From NCBI GenBank assembly GCA_008638375.1, contig CM018047.1, positions 48,888,679 through 48,952,678 of the forward strand: DNA of 64,000 bases, read 5' to 3'. A program made the translations under genes and the position numbers. The stretch's first letter is position 1; each line of letters begins with the position of its first letter. Origin of the DNA: Nyssa sinensis. Lineage: Eukaryota; Streptophyta; Magnoliopsida; Cornales; Nyssaceae. The notes below the pieces were generated by a model, which saw only the letters and a list, made by a program, of their open reading frames with translations, had not been told where the DNA came from and ran no database searches. This document shows, one piece after another, positions 61,148 through 64,000 of the stretch.

Positions 61148-63944
61148 ATGGATAAGAGTTGGATGGACTTGAGGGGCAGGCATTTGCCAGGGTATGTGAA
61201 GGGGATCAAAGACTTTATTGAGTTTGCTCGTGCATCTGCAGATGGGAGAAATAGGATAAGATGTCCATGTAGGAGGTGCAATAACAGGGATTATATGCAC
61301 ATAGATGAGGTCAAAGAGCACCTACTCGAACACGGGATGGACAAGCGGTATACGTGTTGGGAATTTCACGGGGAACGCCGTGACGTACGAGTGGTATTTG
61401 ATAACGAAGAAGAAGACGACGATGTTGACTTTGGTGATAAGTTGGAGTTGGTTACGAAGGCTTGCCACAAATGCTGGCAGACTTGCAGGGGGCTACATCT
61501 GGGGCGAGTAGTCACAGGAGTGACACGGGACCATCGACCGCGTTTGAGTCGTTGTTGAGGGAAGCAAGGCAGCCGTTATACCCGAGTTGTGATAAGTTTT
61601 CAAAATTGGACTTTCTCGTGAAACTCCTTTATCTTAAGACCATCAACCGTTGGAGTAACAAATCAGTTACTATGGCCATTGAATTGATTAAAGCAGTGCT
61701 TCCTACTGGGGAGACCCTTCCGAACTCATATTACGAAGCGAAAAGAATATTAAGAGATTTGGGCCTCGGGTATATTCCCATACATGCTTGCAAAAACGAT
61801 TGCATGTTATTTTGGAAGGAGACTGAACAATTGAAGGAGTGTACAGTGTGCCACGAACCCAGGTACAAGCTGAATGAAGGAAAGAAGAAGACAATTCCGC
61901 ACAAGGTGCTTAGATATTTTCCCTTAAAACCTAGGCTACAAAGGTTGTACATGTCTCAGAAGACGGCAGAAGATATGCGGTGGCATAAGGAGAAGCGTGT
62001 TGCTGAGGAAAATGTATGTAGGCATCCGGCAGATTCACAAGCTTGGGCTGAGTTTGATACAAATCACGAATGGTTTGCAAATGAGCCGCGTAATGTACGA
62101 CTTGGGCTGGCTAGCGACGGTTTCAACCCGTTCGGTGACATGAGTAATGCCTACAGCATGTGGCCGGTGTTGCTTGTGCCGTATAACTTGCCACCGTGGA
62201 AATGCATGAAAGAACCATTTATCTACATGTCGTTGCTTATTCCAGGGCCGAAGTCTCCTGGTAATGAAATTGATGTGTACTTGCGACCTTTAGTGGACGA
62301 GTTGAAGGAATTGTGGGAGGTGGGAGTGGAGGCATACGATGTCTCTAAGAATGAGACATTTCAATTGCATGCCGCGTTACTTTGGACCATAAATGACTTT
62401 CCAGCATACGGGAACTTGTCTGGGTGGAGCACTAAGGGGTATCTGGCATGTCCAGTTTGTAATAAGGATGCATGTTCCCTACATTTGTCAAATGGGAGGA
62501 AGATATGTTACATGGGCCATCGTCGTTTTCTACCGCCATCGCATGACTGGCGAAATCGGCAGAAGCATCTCTTTGATGGACAAATTGAGCGCAGATTGCC
62601 ACCTCCATTGTTGTCTGGCAAAGACGTGTTAGCGCAATTGGCAGTCATCCAACCAGTGAAGTTTGGGAAGATACCGGGTAGTAAGAAGAGGAAGCGTACT
62701 GATGTGGACTTAAATTGGACGAAGAAGAGCATATTTTTTGATTTGCCGTACTGGGAGACTTTTAAGTTGAAGCACAATTTGGATGTGATGCACATCGAGA
62801 AAAACATATGTGATAATGTGCTGGGAACTGTAATGAACATTGAAGGGAAGACAAAAGATAGTGTTAAAGCCCGGTTGGACTTGCAGGAGCTGGGAATAAG
62901 GAAAGAGCTGCACTTAATACGTAGCGGTGATAAATATATCGTGCCTCCTGCACAGTATACGTTATCATCCGCAGAGAGAATGAGGATTTGTGAGTGGTTT
63001 AAATCGGTGAAGTTCCCAGATGGATACGCATCGAATATAACTCGGTGTGTAAATGTTACAGATGGGAAAATATCCGGATTGAAGAGCCATGACTGCCATG
63101 TCCTTTTACAACGACTTCTTCCGGTTGCACTACGTGGGTATCTCACTGATCACATATCGACTACAATAACTGAGTTGGGTTGCTTCTTTAGAGAATTATG
63201 TGCGAAGACGTTGAATGTGGAAGTACTTGACAAGCTCGAAAGGGATGTTGTCGTGATCCTCTGCAAGTTGGAACAGATTTTTCCTCCAGCTTTCTTCGAT
63301 ATCATGGTCCACTTAGCGGTGCATTTGCCTCATGAGGCAAAAATTGGCGGACCTGTCCAATACCGTTGGATGTATCCAATAGAAGGGTACATTTAATTTT
63401 CTCAATTGTGTTATCTATCCATCCTAACTATTTTAATCTATAACTGATTATTTATCAAAACAGATATTTGCACACATTGAAGCAATATGTGCGTAACAGA
63501 GCACGACCGGAAGGTTCAATTGCTGAGGCTTACATTGATGCAGAATGTCTCACCTTCTGTTCTATGCATCTTGAAGATATTGAGACAAGGTTTAATCATG
63601 AAGAGCGAAATGTTGATAGATGTCCAGGGCAACAACGAACTGGCCTTGCGGTGTTTAATCAAACTGTGCGGCCAATAGGTGCCCGTATATATGAATGGTG
63701 TCATCCTCACGACTTGGAAAGAGCCCACTACACCGTGCTCAACAACTGCGAGGAGACATTGCCATATTTTAAGTAAGTTTATCGAAATCATTGCAATACT
63801 ACGTTAATATACAAATGTAAATTACATATAACATATCTCATCTTATGCAGTGAGCATACGCTCGAGCTTCAGAGAGAACATGTATCAAGTTCTGATCTGG
63901 AGCAAAGACAGAAAAATTTGTTTCCAAAGTGGTTCGGAGATCAC
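61148..63944 (+). CDS. TNP2-type CACTA transposase (partial, leaves window)
   Basis: The ATG at 61148 (MDKSWMDLRGRHLPGYVKG) opens a Transpos_assoc domain with CPCRRCNN and H-x-GMDKRYTCWEFHGE. The tnp2 domain follows in a different frame (GLPQMLADL, then REARQPLYPSCDKFSKLDFL). Counting from 61462, likely DDE residues are D219 (LASDGFNPFG), D312 (INDFPAYGNLSGW) and E446 (MHIEKNICDNVLGT); the CPVCNKDAC and HRRFLPP block of the insertion domain is present. A DUF4218 domain ends the first large exon (PPAFFDIMVHLAVHLPHEA). Splicing: exon to 63386, exon 63464-63772, exon 63851-63944, all GT-AG in phase, then out of the window. The tnp2 frame has TAA at 61438-61440, so a frameshift or unseen tiny intron lies at 61441-61555. 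Otherwise the frame is intact for over 640 codons, so this is a young copy. Confidence 0.88.
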
Positions 63945-64000
63945 GTAAGAATAGGTTTCAATTAATTGTAATTGTATTAGTTAATGCATTTGTATAAAAG

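Larger units (their letters stand above)
56099..64000 (+). mobile_element. CACTA (En/Spm-type) transposon, coding, right end outside window
   Basis: Starts CACTACAAAAAAACCACTTT at 56099 after GTT (possible 3-bp target duplication at 56096-56098). It is followed by dense TTAGCGACG subterminal repeats (to 56405), a leader region and a TNP2-family transposase (61148 on). The transposase points away from this end, so this is the 5-prime terminus. The 3-prime end lies beyond the window, so neither the matching terminus nor the duplication can be checked. Confidence 0.85.

Overview
This is a eudicot plant nuclear region: intron-containing genes, AT-rich intergenic DNA with many (AT)n and (CA)n tracts, and most of the length made of plant transposons (Ty1/copia, Ty3/gypsy, CACTA, LINE, MITEs). 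The species cannot be read from the sequence; the CSLB/H-type cellulose synthase-like gene fits a dicot.

Layout. 1-5.4 kb: AT-rich DNA, a 509-bp Mutator-type MITE, then an intronless PLS-class PPR gene (2917-4341, +). 5.4-17.8 kb: a hAT-like non-autonomous element (5393-7722), a decayed LINE reverse transcriptase (7955-9389), a possible MITE, and a decayed Ty1/copia element on the minus strand (11429-17837). 20.5-29.1 kb: a duplicated upstream block, then a nine-exon cellulose synthase-like B/H gene (+), with all splice sites placed; its last exon carries a frameshift and one intron has a GC donor.

31.2-55.3 kb: the most striking part, a four-level nest bounded at every level by a target-site duplication. 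A non-autonomous CACTA element (31231-55278, TSD GGT) contains a copia element (32217-52598, TSD AGCCC). That contains a solo LTR (36855-51220, TSD CTAAT), which in turn contains a complete, recently inserted Tekay-like gypsy element with 2.88-kb LTRs (38702-49664, TSD TAAAT). With the insertions subtracted, the CACTA element is about 3.66 kb and carries a minus-strand, intron-containing fragment of a TSR2 (pre-rRNA-processing / eS26 chaperone) gene: a Pack-CACTA gene capture.

56.1 kb to the end: the 5-prime part of a second, coding CACTA element, with a dense array of TTAGCGACG subterminal repeats, a long leader region and a TNP2-type transposase gene (from 61148, +) that leaves the window.

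Only the PPR gene and the CSL gene look like host genes in place. I see no tRNA, rRNA or CRISPR locus. Nothing here looks like a wholly new system; the notable points are the CACTA gene capture, the nested insertion history and the damaged CSL locus.
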